A stretch of DNA of 64,000 nucleotides from Hallella seregens ATCC 51272 (GCF_000518545.1 NZ_JADU01000008.1:97179-161178), one strand, 5' to 3'. Positions 43,775 through 53,732 are shown, counted from the stretch's first letter. Notes: a model not told the origin generated them from the letters alone. Program-made: numbers and translations.

Positions 43775-46110
43775 ACAAGACTCCCCTCTCCTCTCTCTCC
43801 GCCCTCGTGCTGACGGCCGCCGCGGCCCTCGTGCTGGCCTCCTGTTCGACGACGAGCGGCATCCCCGAGGGCGACCGGCTCTACACCGGCCTCACGCCCA
43901 TCACCTACAACGCCCCCGAGCGCGGCGCGCACTTCGCCGCCACGCAGGAGGAACTCGAGGCCGCCCTGGCCACCGCGCCCAACGGCGCCCTCTTCGGCAG
44001 CAGCCGTGTGCGCTCGCCTTTCCCCGTGGGCCTGTGGATATGGAACGCCTTTCACGACAGCCACGGCCTCTTTGCCAAGTGGCTTGTCGGCGCCTTCGGC
44101 TCGCGGCCGGTGCTCATGAGCTGGGTCAACCCCACGCTGCGGGCCTCGGTGGGCACCGAGGTGCTGCGGGCCCACGGCTACTTTCGAGGCCGCGTCACCC
44201 ACGAGATTGTCGTGGGCAAGAACCCCCGCAAGGCCAAGATTGCCTACACGGTGGACGCGGGCCACCTCTTCACCGTCGACACCTTGCGCTACGAGGACTT
44301 CTCGCCCGCGGCCGACAGCCTGGTGCAAGCCACCCGCGCCGAAGCCCGCCTGCGGGCCGGCGACGCCTTCGACGTGAGCGCCCTCGAGGGCGAGCGCACG
44401 CGCATCAGCACCCTGCTGCGCAACAACGGCTTCTTCTACTACCAGCCTGCCTACGCCTCTTACCTGGCCGACACCGTGTCGGCCCCCGGCCGCGTGGAGC
44501 TGCGCTTCCGGCCGTCGGCCGACATTCCGGCCGCGGCCCGCCGCAAGTGGTACGTGGGCGACGTGAGCATCGACATGCGGCGACAGTTCATGGAAGAGCT
44601 GCACGACTCCATTCGCCGCCGCCGTCTCACCGTGCGCTTCAACGGCCGCCGCTCGCCCGTGCGCCCGTCGGTCGTCCTCGGCGCCATGCGCCTCTTCCCG
44701 GGCCGCCTCTACAGCTACGACGACCACCAGCGCAGCCTCAGTCAACTCACGACGACGGGCCTGTTCAGCATGGTCGACTTCACGTTCACGCCGCGCGACA
44801 CCACGGGCCGCTGCGACACGCTCGACCTGCGGCTCAACTGCGTGTTCGACAAGCCCTACGACGTTTACTTCGAGGGAAACCTCACGGGCAAGACCAACAA
44901 CCGCCTGGGCCCGGGCGTGGTGCTGGGCCTCACCAAGCGCAATGCCTTCCACGGCGGCGAGCTGCTCGACGTCAAGGTCAAGGGCAACTACGAGTGGCAG
45001 ACGGCCCACGGCGGCGAGGGCTCCTCGTCGCGCTTCAACAGCTACGAGTACGGCTTCGACGCTTCGCTGCAGTTTCCCACCCTCGTGGTGCCCTGGGCCG
45101 AGTCCATCCGCCGCCGCCTGTGGCGGCGTGTGGCGCGCACCCACTACGTGCCCACGTTCACCACCATGCTCAAGGGCTCGTCCGACATCATCAGTCGGGC
45201 CAATTATTTCAAGCGTCACATCGTTTCGGGCGAGTGGACCTACACGCTGCAGGCCTCGCCCACGGTGCGCCATCAGTTCTCGCCGCTGGTCTTCTCGTTC
45301 GAGTACATGCGCAAGACCACGGCCGCCTTCGACTCCATTCTCCGCGCCAACAGCTACCTGCAATACACCATGCGCGACCAGTTCGTGCCCAAGATGCAGT
45401 ATGTCTACACCTACACCAGCCCCTCCCGCCGCAGCCCCCTGTGGTGGCAGACCACGGTGAGCGAGGCCGGCAACCTGCTGTCGCTGGGCTATGCCGCCGC
45501 CGGCCGCCGCTGGGACGCGCAGGGCAAGCAGCTGTTCCAGAATCCGTATGCCCAGTTTCTCAAGCTCGAGACCGAGCTCGTGAAGACGTGGCGGCTCGCC
45601 GAGCACAGCCGGCTGGTGGGCCATGTGGACGCGGGCGTGGTGTGGAGCTACGGCAATGCCACGGTGGCGCCCTACAGCGAGCAGTTCTATGTGGGCGGTG
45701 CCAACAGCATACGGGCCTTCACCGTGCGGGCCGTGGGCCCCGGCAGCTACCACGACGACGCCTCGGCCGCGGCCTACTATCTGGACCAGACGGGCGACGT
45801 CAGGCTGCTGGCCAACCTGGAATACCGGCCGCGGCTGCTGGGCAGCCTCTACGGTGCGGTGTTCCTCGATGCCGGAAACGTGTGGTCTCTGCGCGACGAC
45901 CACCGCCAGGGCGGCCGCTTCCGCCTCCGCAACCTGCTCCGCGAGACGGCCCTCGGCACGGGCGTGGGGCTGCGCTACGACCTGGATTTCATCGTCATCC
46001 GGCTGGACTGGGGCGTGGGCCTGCACGTGCCCTACCGCTCCGGCTTCTACAACATGCCCTCTTTCCGCGACAGCCAGAGCCTGCATTTCGCCATCGGCTA
46101 CCCGTTCTGA
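43771..46110 (+). CDS. tamL: BamA/TamA-family outer membrane lipoprotein TamL
   Basis: A 779-residue protein with a lipoprotein signal (LVLASCSTT), so it is the Bacteroidetes lipoprotein form of TamA. POTRA-like segments follow (GKNPRKAKIAYTVDAGHLF; RRLTVRFNGRR), then a C-terminal 16-stranded surface-antigen barrel with VGGANSIRAFTVRAVGPGSY, the conserved VRGF/Y-type loop. It ends with Phe (IGYPF). It overlaps tamB by 4 bp, indicating coupled synthesis of the two-membrane complex. A longer gap of 428 bp, filled with repeats, follows. Confidence 0.93.
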   Translation: MNKTPLSSLSALVLTAAAALVLASCSTTSGIPEGDRLYTGLTPITYNAPERGAHFAATQEELEAALATAPNGALFGSSRVRSPFPVGLWIWNAFHDSHGLFAKWLVGAFGSRPVLMSWVNPTLRASVGTEVLRAHGYFRGRVTHEIVVGKNPRKAKIAYTVDAGHLFTVDTLRYEDFSPAADSLVQATRAEARLRAGDAFDVSALEGERTRISTLLRNNGFFYYQPAYASYLADTVSAPGRVELRFRPSADIPAAARRKWYVGDVSIDMRRQFMEELHDSIRRRRLTVRFNGRRSPVRPSVVLGAMRLFPGRLYSYDDHQRSLSQLTTTGLFSMVDFTFTPRDTTGRCDTLDLRLNCVFDKPYDVYFEGNLTGKTNNRLGPGVVLGLTKRNAFHGGELLDVKVKGNYEWQTAHGGEGSSSRFNSYEYGFDASLQFPTLVVPWAESIRRRLWRRVARTHYVPTFTTMLKGSSDIISRANYFKRHIVSGEWTYTLQASPTVRHQFSPLVFSFEYMRKTTAAFDSILRANSYLQYTMRDQFVPKMQYVYTYTSPSRRSPLWWQTTVSEAGNLLSLGYAAAGRRWDAQGKQLFQNPYAQFLKLETELVKTWRLAEHSRLVGHVDAGVVWSYGNATVAPYSEQFYVGGANSIRAFTVRAVGPGSYHDDASAAAYYLDQTGDVRLLANLEYRPRLLGSLYGAVFLDAGNVWSLRDDHRQGGRFRLRNLLRETALGTGVGLRYDLDFIVIRLDWGVGLHVPYRSGFYNMPSFRDSQSLHFAIGYPF

Positions 46111-46140
46111 TGGTGCGGGGCGGGGGAGCTTTAGGCGGGA

Positions 46141-46220
46141 ATAGGCCGGGATAAGCGGGGAGTTATAGGAGGTGATAGGGGGTTATAGGAGGGGATAGGC
46201 AGGGATAAGGGAGGATAGGG
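46141..46220. repeat. 20-bp repeat of GTTATAGGAGG/GATAGG units
   Basis: Tandem units of about 20 bp such as GTTATAGGAGGTGATAGGGG and GTTATAGGAGGGGATAGGCA. The reverse complement contains CCTATC and TCCTATA, the same motifs as the repeat at 22603-22959. Confidence 0.7.
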
Positions 46221-46226
46221 GTGATG

Positions 46227-46446
46227 AGGCCGGCGCAATCGCGCGGCCTTTGCGGCGTAGCCGCAGGACGATGACGGCGTGTTCGCGCGATGATTGCGGC
46301 GTAGCCGCAGCGCGATTGCAGCGTAACGGGGAGCCCGCCAAGCCGCGACCATGCAGGGTGGGGGCGGCGATGGTGCATAGTGGGAGGCCCGATGATGCTG
46401 GCCGAGAGCCGCGACCATGCAGGGTGGGGGCCGCGAGCCCGGTTCG
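46227..46446. repeat. 22-bp array with TTTGCGGCGTAG core
   Basis: Units at 46249 (TTTGCGGCGTAGCCGCAG), 46271 (ATGACGGCGT), 46293 (ATTGCGGCGTAGCCGCAG) and 46315 (ATTGCAGCGTAA) are each 22 bp apart. The register continues through 46337, 46359, 46381, 46403 and 46425. A 25-bp segment opening AGCCGCGACCATGCAGGG occurs exactly at 46341 and 46407, 66 bp (three units) apart. It includes the hairpin TGCGGC-GTA-GCCGCA. Confidence 0.82.
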
Positions 46447-46505
46447 TCCGTGCTTGCAAAAGTAATAAAATAATGTGTAGCTGCACGCAATGGGGCTTTT
46501 TTTTG

Positions 46506-46513
46506 TATCTTTG
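46506..46513 (+). promoter_or_regulatory. Promoter -7 element of the ABC-F gene
   Basis: TATCTTTG is an exact -7 consensus match, 25 bp before the ATG at 46539. No clear -33 element is visible. Confidence 0.5.
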
Positions 46514-46538
46514 CAGTCTATAAAGATTCGGGAAAAAG

Positions 46539-48560
46539 ATGATTTCGGTAGAGCATTTGACAGTGGAGTTCGGCGTGCGGCCCTTGTTTCATGACGTGAG
46601 TTTCGTGGTCAACGACCGCGACCGCATCGCCCTCGTGGGCAAGAACGGGGCCGGCAAGTCCACGATGCTGAAGATTCTGTGCGGTCTGCAGAAGCCCACG
46701 GCCGGCACGGTGGCCGTGGCCGGCGACACCACGGTGGGCTACCTGCCACAGGTGATGCGGCTGGCCGACGACACTACCGTGCGCGAAGAGGCGCGCAAGG
46801 CCTTTTCGCGACACACCGACATGAAGGCGCGGCTCGACCGCATGCAGCGCGAAATGGCCGAGCGCACCGACTACGAGAGCGCCGGCTACCTGGAGCTGGT
46901 GGAGGCATTCACCCAGGAGCACGACCGCTTCATGATGCTCGGCGGCGACAACTACGAGGCCGAAATGGAGCGCACGCTGGCCGGACTGGGCTTCGGCCGC
47001 GACGACCTGGACCGCCCCACCAGCGAGTTCTCGGGCGGATGGCGCATGCGCATCGAGCTGGCCAAGATTCTGCTGCGCCACCCCGACGTGCTGCTGCTCG
47101 ACGAACCGACCAACCATCTCGACATCGAGAGCATACAGTGGCTCGAGCAGTTTCTGGCCCAGAGCGCCAAGGCAGTGGTGCTGGTGAGCCACGACAGGGC
47201 TTTCATCAACAACGTGACCAACCGCACCGTGGAGATTACCTGCGGCCACATCGAGGACTACCGCGTGCCCTACGACCAGTATGTAGTGCTGCGGCAGGAG
47301 CGGCGGGCCCAGCAGCTGCGCGCCTACGAGAACCAGCAGCGCGAGATGGCCGACACGAAGGCCTTCATCGAGCGGTTTCGTTACCAGGCCACCAAGGCCG
47401 TGCAGGTGCAGCAGCGCATCAGGCAGCTGGAGAAAATGGTGCCTGTAGAGGTCGACGATGTGGACAACCGGGCCATGCACCTCAAGTTCCCGCCCTGCCT
47501 GCGCTCGGGCGACTTTCCCGTGATTTGCGACGAGGTGGGCAAGGTCTACGGCCGGCACACCGTGTTCGGCCACGTGAACCTCACCATCCGGCGCGGCGAA
47601 AAGGTGGCCTTCGTGGGCAAGAACGGCGAGGGCAAGTCCACGCTCGTGAAGTGCATCATGGGCGAGATACCCTTCGAAGGCCGGCTCAAGCTGGGCCACA
47701 ACGTGCAGATAGGCTACTTTGCACAGAACCAGGCGCAGCTCCTGGACGAGTCGCTCACCATCCACGACACCATAGACCGCGTGGCCACGGGCGACATGCG
47801 GCTCAAGATCAACGACCTGCTGGGCGCGTTTATGTTCGGCGGCGAGGTGGCCGACAAGCGCGTCAAGGTGCTCTCGGGCGGCGAACGCTCGCGCCTGGCC
47901 ATGATACGGCTGCTGCTCGAGCCGGTGAACCTGCTCATCCTCGACGAGCCTACCAACCACCTCGACATGCAGTCGAAGGACGTGCTCAAGGAGGCCATCC
48001 GCGCCTTCGACGGCACGGTCATCGTGGTGAGCCACGACCGCGAGTTCCTCGACGGCCTCGTGTCCAAGGTCTACGAGTTTGGCGGCGGCCGCGTGGTGGA
48101 GCACTTGGGCGGCATCTACGACTACCTGCGGGCCCGCCGTGCCGAGACCATCCACGAGGCGTTGGCCTCGTCGCCGTCGCCGGCCCCTGTGGCCGCGCCG
48201 CCCACAGCCGCCGCCCGGCCCGCCTCAGGCCCGTCGCGCCCGGCCGCCGCACCCGCTGCGGCCAAGGCTCCGGCCCCCACGGCGGCTGCCGGCGACGCCC
48301 GCCAGAACTATCAGGAGCACAAGGAACGGCAGAAAAAGATACGCCGCGCCGAGCGCAGCGTCGAGGAGTCGGAGAAGAAGATAGCCCGCCTCGAGGCCCG
48401 CCTCAAGGAGCTCGACACCCTGCTCATGCACCCCGACAACGCCGCCAACATGGAGCTCGTGGGCGAGTACACCTCGGCCCAGGCCGCCCTCGACCGCGAG
48501 AACGACGCTTGGCTGACGCTCTCCGAAGCCCTCGAGACGCTCCGCGCCGCCGCCGTCTGA
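46539..48560 (+). CDS. ABC-F family ATPase
   Basis: A 673-residue protein with two ABC domains and no membrane segments. Walker A motifs are GKNGAGKST (about 34-42) and GKNGEGKST (about 360). Signature motifs are FSGGWRMRIELAK and LSGGERSRLAM, each followed by a DEPTNHLD Walker B. The linker between domains is the charged P-site tRNA-interaction region of ABC-F proteins. An Ala/Pro-rich spacer (about 548-588) precedes a C-terminal coiled coil. It likely acts on ribosomes as a translation factor. Antibiotic resistance is possible but not shown. Confidence 0.92.
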   Translation: MISVEHLTVEFGVRPLFHDVSFVVNDRDRIALVGKNGAGKSTMLKILCGLQKPTAGTVAVAGDTTVGYLPQVMRLADDTTVREEARKAFSRHTDMKARLDRMQREMAERTDYESAGYLELVEAFTQEHDRFMMLGGDNYEAEMERTLAGLGFGRDDLDRPTSEFSGGWRMRIELAKILLRHPDVLLLDEPTNHLDIESIQWLEQFLAQSAKAVVLVSHDRAFINNVTNRTVEITCGHIEDYRVPYDQYVVLRQERRAQQLRAYENQQREMADTKAFIERFRYQATKAVQVQQRIRQLEKMVPVEVDDVDNRAMHLKFPPCLRSGDFPVICDEVGKVYGRHTVFGHVNLTIRRGEKVAFVGKNGEGKSTLVKCIMGEIPFEGRLKLGHNVQIGYFAQNQAQLLDESLTIHDTIDRVATGDMRLKINDLLGAFMFGGEVADKRVKVLSGGERSRLAMIRLLLEPVNLLILDEPTNHLDMQSKDVLKEAIRAFDGTVIVVSHDREFLDGLVSKVYEFGGGRVVEHLGGIYDYLRARRAETIHEALASSPSPAPVAAPPTAAARPASGPSRPAAAPAAAKAPAPTAAAGDARQNYQEHKERQKKIRRAERSVEESEKKIARLEARLKELDTLLMHPDNAANMELVGEYTSAQAALDRENDAWLTLSEALETLRAAAV

Positions 48561-48627
48561 CGGCTGCCGCCGCGGCGTTCCCCCTCCGGCGGCCCCGCCG
48601 CCGACCCCCAACGAATCCCCAACAACC

Positions 48628-50664
48628 ATGTATATGAAACATTTCCTCCCCATGATGATGATGCTCGCCGCCCCCGTGGCCGGCATGGAGGCCCAGAGCA
48701 AGTCGGGCCTCGACCTCTCCAACCTGGACCGCACGGCGCGTCCGGCCGACAGTTTCTACCAGTTTGCCACCGGCGGCTGGCAGCGCGCGCACCCCCTGCC
48801 CACCGCCTACAGCCGCTATGGCAGCTTCGACATGCTGCAGGAAAACGTGAACCGGCAGGTCAACACCATCCTCGCCGACCTGTCGCGCAAGGCCTACAAG
48901 CCCGGCACCACCGAGCGCAAGCTCAGCGACTTCTACCGGCTCGCCGCCGACTCGGCCCGCCGCAACCGCGAGGGGCTGGGCCCCGTGCAGCCCCTGCTGG
49001 CCGAAATGGAGGCCGCCCGCAGCCTCGACGACCTGCGCCGCTTGCAGCTCAAGTACGCGCGGCTGGGCTATGGCGTGCCCTTCGGCTCGGGCTTCGCGGC
49101 CGACGACAAAAACGTGACGATGAACATTCTCGTGCTGCGTCAGGGCGGCCTCACGCTGGGACAGAGAGACTGGTACCTCAACACCGACAAGGCCACGGCC
49201 GACGTGCGCGAGGCCTTCCGCCACCACATCGTGCGCATGTTCCGCCTCTATGGCTTCACCGAGGAGCAGTCGGCGCGGAAAGGCGAGGCCGTGTTCCGCT
49301 TCGAGACCACGCTCGCCCTCGTCTCCAAGAGCAACACCGAGCTGCGCGACCCCCAGGCCAACTACAACAAGATGACGCTCGCCGCCTTCGAGGCAGCCTG
49401 GCCCAACATCCCGCTGCGGGCCCTCTCGCAGGCCCAAGGCATCGACACGGCCGCCATCCGCGAGGTTGTTGTGGGCCAGCCCGCTTTCTTCACGGGTTGC
49501 GACCGGCTCGCCGCACTGCTCACGGCCGACGAGTTGCGCGCCCTCATGGAGTGGGACGTCATCATGGGTTCGGCCAATGTTCTGTCGGACAACGTGCGTG
49601 AGGCCAACTTCGACTTCTTCGGCAAGACGATGAAAGGACGCAAGGAAGACTTCCCCCTCTGGAAGCGCGCCACCGTCCAAGTGGAGCACGCCATGGGCGA
49701 AGCACTCGGCAAAATGTACTGCGAACGCTACTTCCCCGCCTCGAGCAAGCGCATGATGGAGGAGCTCGTGCGCCAGCTTCAGCTCAGCCTGGCCCAGCGC
49801 ATCGACGCCCAGACCTGGATGAGCGACTCCACCAAGGCCAACGCCCACGACAAGCTCGACCGCTTCTACGTGAAGATTGGCTACCCCAACAAGTGGACCG
49901 ACTACGCCCGCCTTGACATCGACCCGGCCCGGAGCTACTACGAGAACGTGGTGGCCGCACGCCTGTTTGCCGTGGACAAGGAGATACGCGACAAGGCCGG
50001 GCGGCCCGTAGACCGCGACGAGTGGTACATGACACCCCAGACCGTCAACGCCTACTACAACCCCACGACCAACGAAATCTGCTTCCCGGCCGGCATCCTG
50101 CAGCGGCCTTTCTTCGACCCCAAGGCCGACGATGCCTTCAACTACGGGGCCATCGGCGTGGTGATAGGCCATGAAATGACCCACGGCTTCGACGACCAGG
50201 GCCGCCAGTACGACGCCACGGGCAACCTGCACGACTGGTGGACGGCCGCCGACGCCCGCGGATTCGACCAGCGCGCCAAGCTCTACGCCGACTTTTTCGA
50301 CGCCATCGAGGTGCTGCCCGGCCTGCACGCCAACGGCCGCTTCACCCTCGGCGAGAACCTGGCCGACCACGGAGGCCTGCAGGTGGCCTACAACGCCCTG
50401 CGCAATGTCACGGCCACCCGCCCGCTGAAGACCGCCGACGGCTTCACCCCCGCCCAGCGCTTCTTCATCGCCTACGCCGGCGTGTGGGGCCAGAACATCA
50501 CCGAACAGGAAATCCGCAACCGCGTGAAGACCGACCCCCACTCGCTCGGACGCTGGCGCGTGGACGGCGCCCTGCCCCACATCGACGCCTGGTACGAGGC
50601 TTTCGGCGTGACCCCCGCCGACAAAATGTACATTCCCCAGAGCGAGCGGCTGCAGCTCTGGTAA
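48628..50664 (+). CDS. M13-family zinc metallopeptidase (PepO/neprilysin-like)
   Basis: A 678-residue exported endopeptidase. It has a signal peptide (MKHFLPMMMMLAAPVAG, starting at either 48628 or 48634). The catalytic HEMTH lies in IGVVIGHEMTHGFDDQG, and the third zinc ligand in GENLADHGGLQ. The family's NAYYNPTTNEICFPAGI precedes it, and the protein ends with a conserved Trp (LQLW). It degrades oligopeptides in the periplasm or at the surface. metAA begins 15 bp after the stop. Confidence 0.93.
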   Translation: MYMKHFLPMMMMLAAPVAGMEAQSKSGLDLSNLDRTARPADSFYQFATGGWQRAHPLPTAYSRYGSFDMLQENVNRQVNTILADLSRKAYKPGTTERKLSDFYRLAADSARRNREGLGPVQPLLAEMEAARSLDDLRRLQLKYARLGYGVPFGSGFAADDKNVTMNILVLRQGGLTLGQRDWYLNTDKATADVREAFRHHIVRMFRLYGFTEEQSARKGEAVFRFETTLALVSKSNTELRDPQANYNKMTLAAFEAAWPNIPLRALSQAQGIDTAAIREVVVGQPAFFTGCDRLAALLTADELRALMEWDVIMGSANVLSDNVREANFDFFGKTMKGRKEDFPLWKRATVQVEHAMGEALGKMYCERYFPASSKRMMEELVRQLQLSLAQRIDAQTWMSDSTKANAHDKLDRFYVKIGYPNKWTDYARLDIDPARSYYENVVAARLFAVDKEIRDKAGRPVDRDEWYMTPQTVNAYYNPTTNEICFPAGILQRPFFDPKADDAFNYGAIGVVIGHEMTHGFDDQGRQYDATGNLHDWWTAADARGFDQRAKLYADFFDAIEVLPGLHANGRFTLGENLADHGGLQVAYNALRNVTATRPLKTADGFTPAQRFFIAYAGVWGQNITEQEIRNRVKTDPHSLGRWRVDGALPHIDAWYEAFGVTPADKMYIPQSERLQLW

Positions 50665-50679
50665 CCAGAATCCCACGCC

Positions 50680-51597
50680 ATGCCCTTACGCTTACCCGAC
50701 AGGCTGCCGGCCGTAGACATCCTGAAGAAGGAGAATATCTTCGTCATGAACGAGAGCCGGGCCCACACACAGATGGTGAGGCCGCTGAAAATCGTCGTGC
50801 TCAACCTCATGCCGCTGAAGATTACGACCGAGACCGACCTCATCCGCCTGCTCTCCAACACGCCCCTGCAGCTGGAGGTGAACTTCATGAAACTGCGCAG
50901 CCACACGCCGAGGAACACGCCCATCGAGCACATGCTCATGTTCTACAAGGACTTTGACATCCTTAGACAGCAGAAGTGGGACGGCATGATTGTCACCGGC
51001 GCCCCCATCGAGCAGATGCCGTTCGAGGAGGTGGAGTACTGGGAGGAGATAAAAACCATCTTCGACTGGGCCCGCACCCACGTCACTTCCACGCTCTACA
51101 TCTGCTGGGCGGCCCAGGCGGGGCTCTACCATTTCTATGGCGTGCCCAAGTATCCGCTGGCTGAAAAGATGTTCGGCATCTTCCGGCAGACGCCTCTTGT
51201 GCCCGAGTTGCCCATCTTCCGAGGCTTCGACGACGTGTTCATGATGCCCCACAGCCGCCACACCGAGGTGCACCGCGAGGACATCGAGGCTGTTCCGGCG
51301 CTCACCGTCATCGCCGAGTCGGAGCGCAGCGGAGTGAGCATGGTCATGGCGCGGGGCGGCCGCGAGTTCTTCATCACCGGCCACCTGGAGTATGCCCCCG
51401 ACACGCTCGACAAGGAATACCGCCGCGACCTGGGCAAGCGCAACGACGTACCGCTGCCCCGCAACTACTATCGCGCCGACGATCCGGCCCAGGGACCGCT
51501 GGTGACGTGGCGGTCGCACGCCAACCTGCTGTTCAGCAACTGGATCAATTATTACGTCTATCAGGAGACGCCCTACAACATCAACGAGATAGAATAG
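50680..51597 (+). CDS. metAA: Homoserine O-acetyltransferase (MetA type)
   Basis: A 305-residue class-I glutamine-amidotransferase-like acyltransferase acting on homoserine in methionine synthesis. The catalytic Cys142 is in LYICWAAQAGL, with His235 and Glu237 in FITGHLEYAP. Residue 111 in TGAPIEQMPF is Glu. In this family Glu111 has been linked to acetyl-CoA use and Gly111 to succinyl-CoA, so acetyl transfer is predicted despite the frequent succinyltransferase label. Length and numbering align without gaps to known MetA enzymes. Confidence 0.93.
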   Translation: MPLRLPDRLPAVDILKKENIFVMNESRAHTQMVRPLKIVVLNLMPLKITTETDLIRLLSNTPLQLEVNFMKLRSHTPRNTPIEHMLMFYKDFDILRQQKWDGMIVTGAPIEQMPFEEVEYWEEIKTIFDWARTHVTSTLYICWAAQAGLYHFYGVPKYPLAEKMFGIFRQTPLVPELPIFRGFDDVFMMPHSRHTEVHREDIEAVPALTVIAESERSGVSMVMARGGREFFITGHLEYAPDTLDKEYRRDLGKRNDVPLPRNYYRADDPAQGPLVTWRSHANLLFSNWINYYVYQETPYNINEIE

Positions 51598-51698
51598 CCG
51601 TCGGCACGGGGCCGTGCGGACTGTTGCACGCTTCCGCGCCGCTGCCTTGCAGGGGTTGTACGCCCTCCCGCACGGGTGGAGCGGCCGCCTTTTTCACT

Positions 51699-53720
51699 AT
51701 GCGCAAACTCGAACTCCTGGCTCCTGCCAGGGACTTGGCCTGCGGCTTGGCCGCCATCGACCACGGGGCCGACGCCGTCTACATCGGTGCCGAACACTTT
51801 GGTGCGCGGGCCGCCGCCGGCAATTCGCTGGCCGACATCGCCGCGCTCTGCACCCATGCCCACCGGTTTGGGGCCCGCGTCTACGTCACTGTCAACACCA
51901 TTGTCTACGAGCAAGAGCTCGCCGCCACGCGGCAGCTTGTCACCGATTTGTCGCGCATCGGCGTGGATGCCATGCTCGTGCAGGACATGGGCATGCTGGA
52001 ACTGCGCCGCGAGGCCCTGGCCAGGGTGGGTCGGGCACCGCTGCTCCATGCCTCGACGCAGTGCGACACGCGCTCGGCCGAAAAGGTGGAATGGCTGCGG
52101 CGGCTCGGTTTTGCGCGTGCCGTGCTGGCCCGCGAGCTGTCGCTCGAAGAGATAGAAGCCATCCACAAAGCCGTGCCGGACATCGAGCTCGAGGTGTTTG
52201 TGCACGGGGCGTTGTGCGTGAGTTATTCGGGCGTGTGCTACGCCTCGCAGCACTGTTTCGGGCGGTCGGCCAACCGGGGAGCGTGTGCCCAGTTCTGCCG
52301 CATGCGCTTCGACCTCGTCGATGCCGACGGCCACGTCGTCGAACAAGGCCGTCATCTGCTCTCGATGAAGGACATGAGCCAGCTCGACCACCTGGAGGAA
52401 CTGGCCGATGCCGGCGCCACATCGTTCAAGATAGAGGGGCGGCTCAAGGACGAGGGCTACGTCAAAAACGTGGTGTCGGCCTTCAGTCGGCGGCTCGACG
52501 AGCTGGTGGCGCGCCATCCGCAACGCTATGCACGGGCCTCGCGCGGGCGGGTGGCGTACAGCTTCGAGCCCAACCTGCAGAAGACTTTCAACCGCGGCTT
52601 CACCACCTACTTCCTAAAAGGGCGGCAGCCCGACATCGCCTCTTTCGACACACCCAAGGCTCTTGGCGAGTTCGTGGGGCGGGTGAAGGAGCTGCGGCGC
52701 GACTCGTTCAACGTGGCTGGAACGGCGGCATTTGCCAATGGCGACGGGCTTTGCTTCATCAACGAGGAGCACGAGCTGGAGGGTTTCCGCGTGAACCGCG
52801 CCGTGGGCAACCGCCTCTACCCCCTCCGCATGCCGCGCGGGCTCAAGGCGGGAACGGGTCTTTACCGCAACAACGACGAGGCTTTCGAGCGTGTGCTGGC
52901 TGGCGCCACGGCCCAACGCACGCTGCCCGTGCGGATGTGGCTGGGGCTCACGCCCTCTGGATTCCGCCTCCGGGTGTGGCCTGCACCTGCAGGAGCCGGC
53001 ACCTCAACACCGCCGGACGGGCTCGTTCAGGCCGGGCCCGAGGCCGGGGAGCTGGTGGGCGAGGCCACGGTGGACTTTGCACACGAGGCCGCCAAGTCGG
53101 CCCAGACCGACAACATACGCCGGCAGCTGGGCAAGTTGGGTGGCACGCTCTTCAGTTGCGACGGCATCGGCATCGACGACGAGGCCGCGCAGCTCTTCAT
53201 TCCGTCCAGTCTGCTGGCCGCGTTGAGGCGCGAAGCCGTGGAGCATCTGGCCGCGGCTCTCGAAGAAAACAGGGGTGTTGAAGACAGCCCGAACGTGGAT
53301 TCTAAAGACAACAAGAACAAAGAAAACAACCCAAATACCGATGTTGAAGACAACATCGACGACAAAAACAACTTGAACAACCCTGCCAAGGAAGCCGCTC
53401 CAGCCGCCGCCCGCGTGTGGCAACCCGAGTACCGGCAGTTCCCCTACCTCTACAACGTGTCCAATCATCTGGCCCGCGACTTCTATGCCGCCCACGGCTT
53501 GCTCCGCGTGGGCCCGGCCTTCGAGCTGGAGGGGCGGCAGCATGGGGCCCTGCTCATGCAGTGCCGCCACTGCCTGCGCTATGCGCTGGGCTTTTGTGTG
53601 CGCCATGGCGGCCGCAAGCCCACGTGGCGCGAGCCGCTCGTGCTGCGGCTGGGCGACGGCCGTCGGTTCCGTCTGGAGTTCCGTTGCGACGAGTGCCAGA
53701 TGAACATTTACAGTGAGTAG
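51699..53720 (+). CDS. U32-family peptidase / RNA hydroxylation protein (RlhA-like)
   Basis: A 673-residue protein. The N-terminal half has LLAPARDLACGLAAIDHGAD and the U32 signature EVFVHGALCVSYSGVCYASQ, with further Cys at NRGACAQFCR. The C-terminal half resembles DUF3656, and its end has two CxxC pairs (QCRHCLR, RCDECQM). E. coli members of this size (RlhA, TrhP) hydroxylate rRNA or tRNA, and older members are called collagenases. An Asn/Asp/Lys-rich, AT-rich insert (about 523-565) sits between U32 and the C-terminal Cys region. The ATG at 51699 matches the family start MRKLELLAPA. Confidence 0.9.
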   Translation: MRKLELLAPARDLACGLAAIDHGADAVYIGAEHFGARAAAGNSLADIAALCTHAHRFGARVYVTVNTIVYEQELAATRQLVTDLSRIGVDAMLVQDMGMLELRREALARVGRAPLLHASTQCDTRSAEKVEWLRRLGFARAVLARELSLEEIEAIHKAVPDIELEVFVHGALCVSYSGVCYASQHCFGRSANRGACAQFCRMRFDLVDADGHVVEQGRHLLSMKDMSQLDHLEELADAGATSFKIEGRLKDEGYVKNVVSAFSRRLDELVARHPQRYARASRGRVAYSFEPNLQKTFNRGFTTYFLKGRQPDIASFDTPKALGEFVGRVKELRRDSFNVAGTAAFANGDGLCFINEEHELEGFRVNRAVGNRLYPLRMPRGLKAGTGLYRNNDEAFERVLAGATAQRTLPVRMWLGLTPSGFRLRVWPAPAGAGTSTPPDGLVQAGPEAGELVGEATVDFAHEAAKSAQTDNIRRQLGKLGGTLFSCDGIGIDDEAAQLFIPSSLLAALRREAVEHLAAALEENRGVEDSPNVDSKDNKNKENNPNTDVEDNIDDKNNLNNPAKEAAPAAARVWQPEYRQFPYLYNVSNHLARDFYAAHGLLRVGPAFELEGRQHGALLMQCRHCLRYALGFCVRHGGRKPTWREPLVLRLGDGRRFRLEFRCDECQMNIYSE

Positions 53721-53732
53721 CCGCCCGAATCC

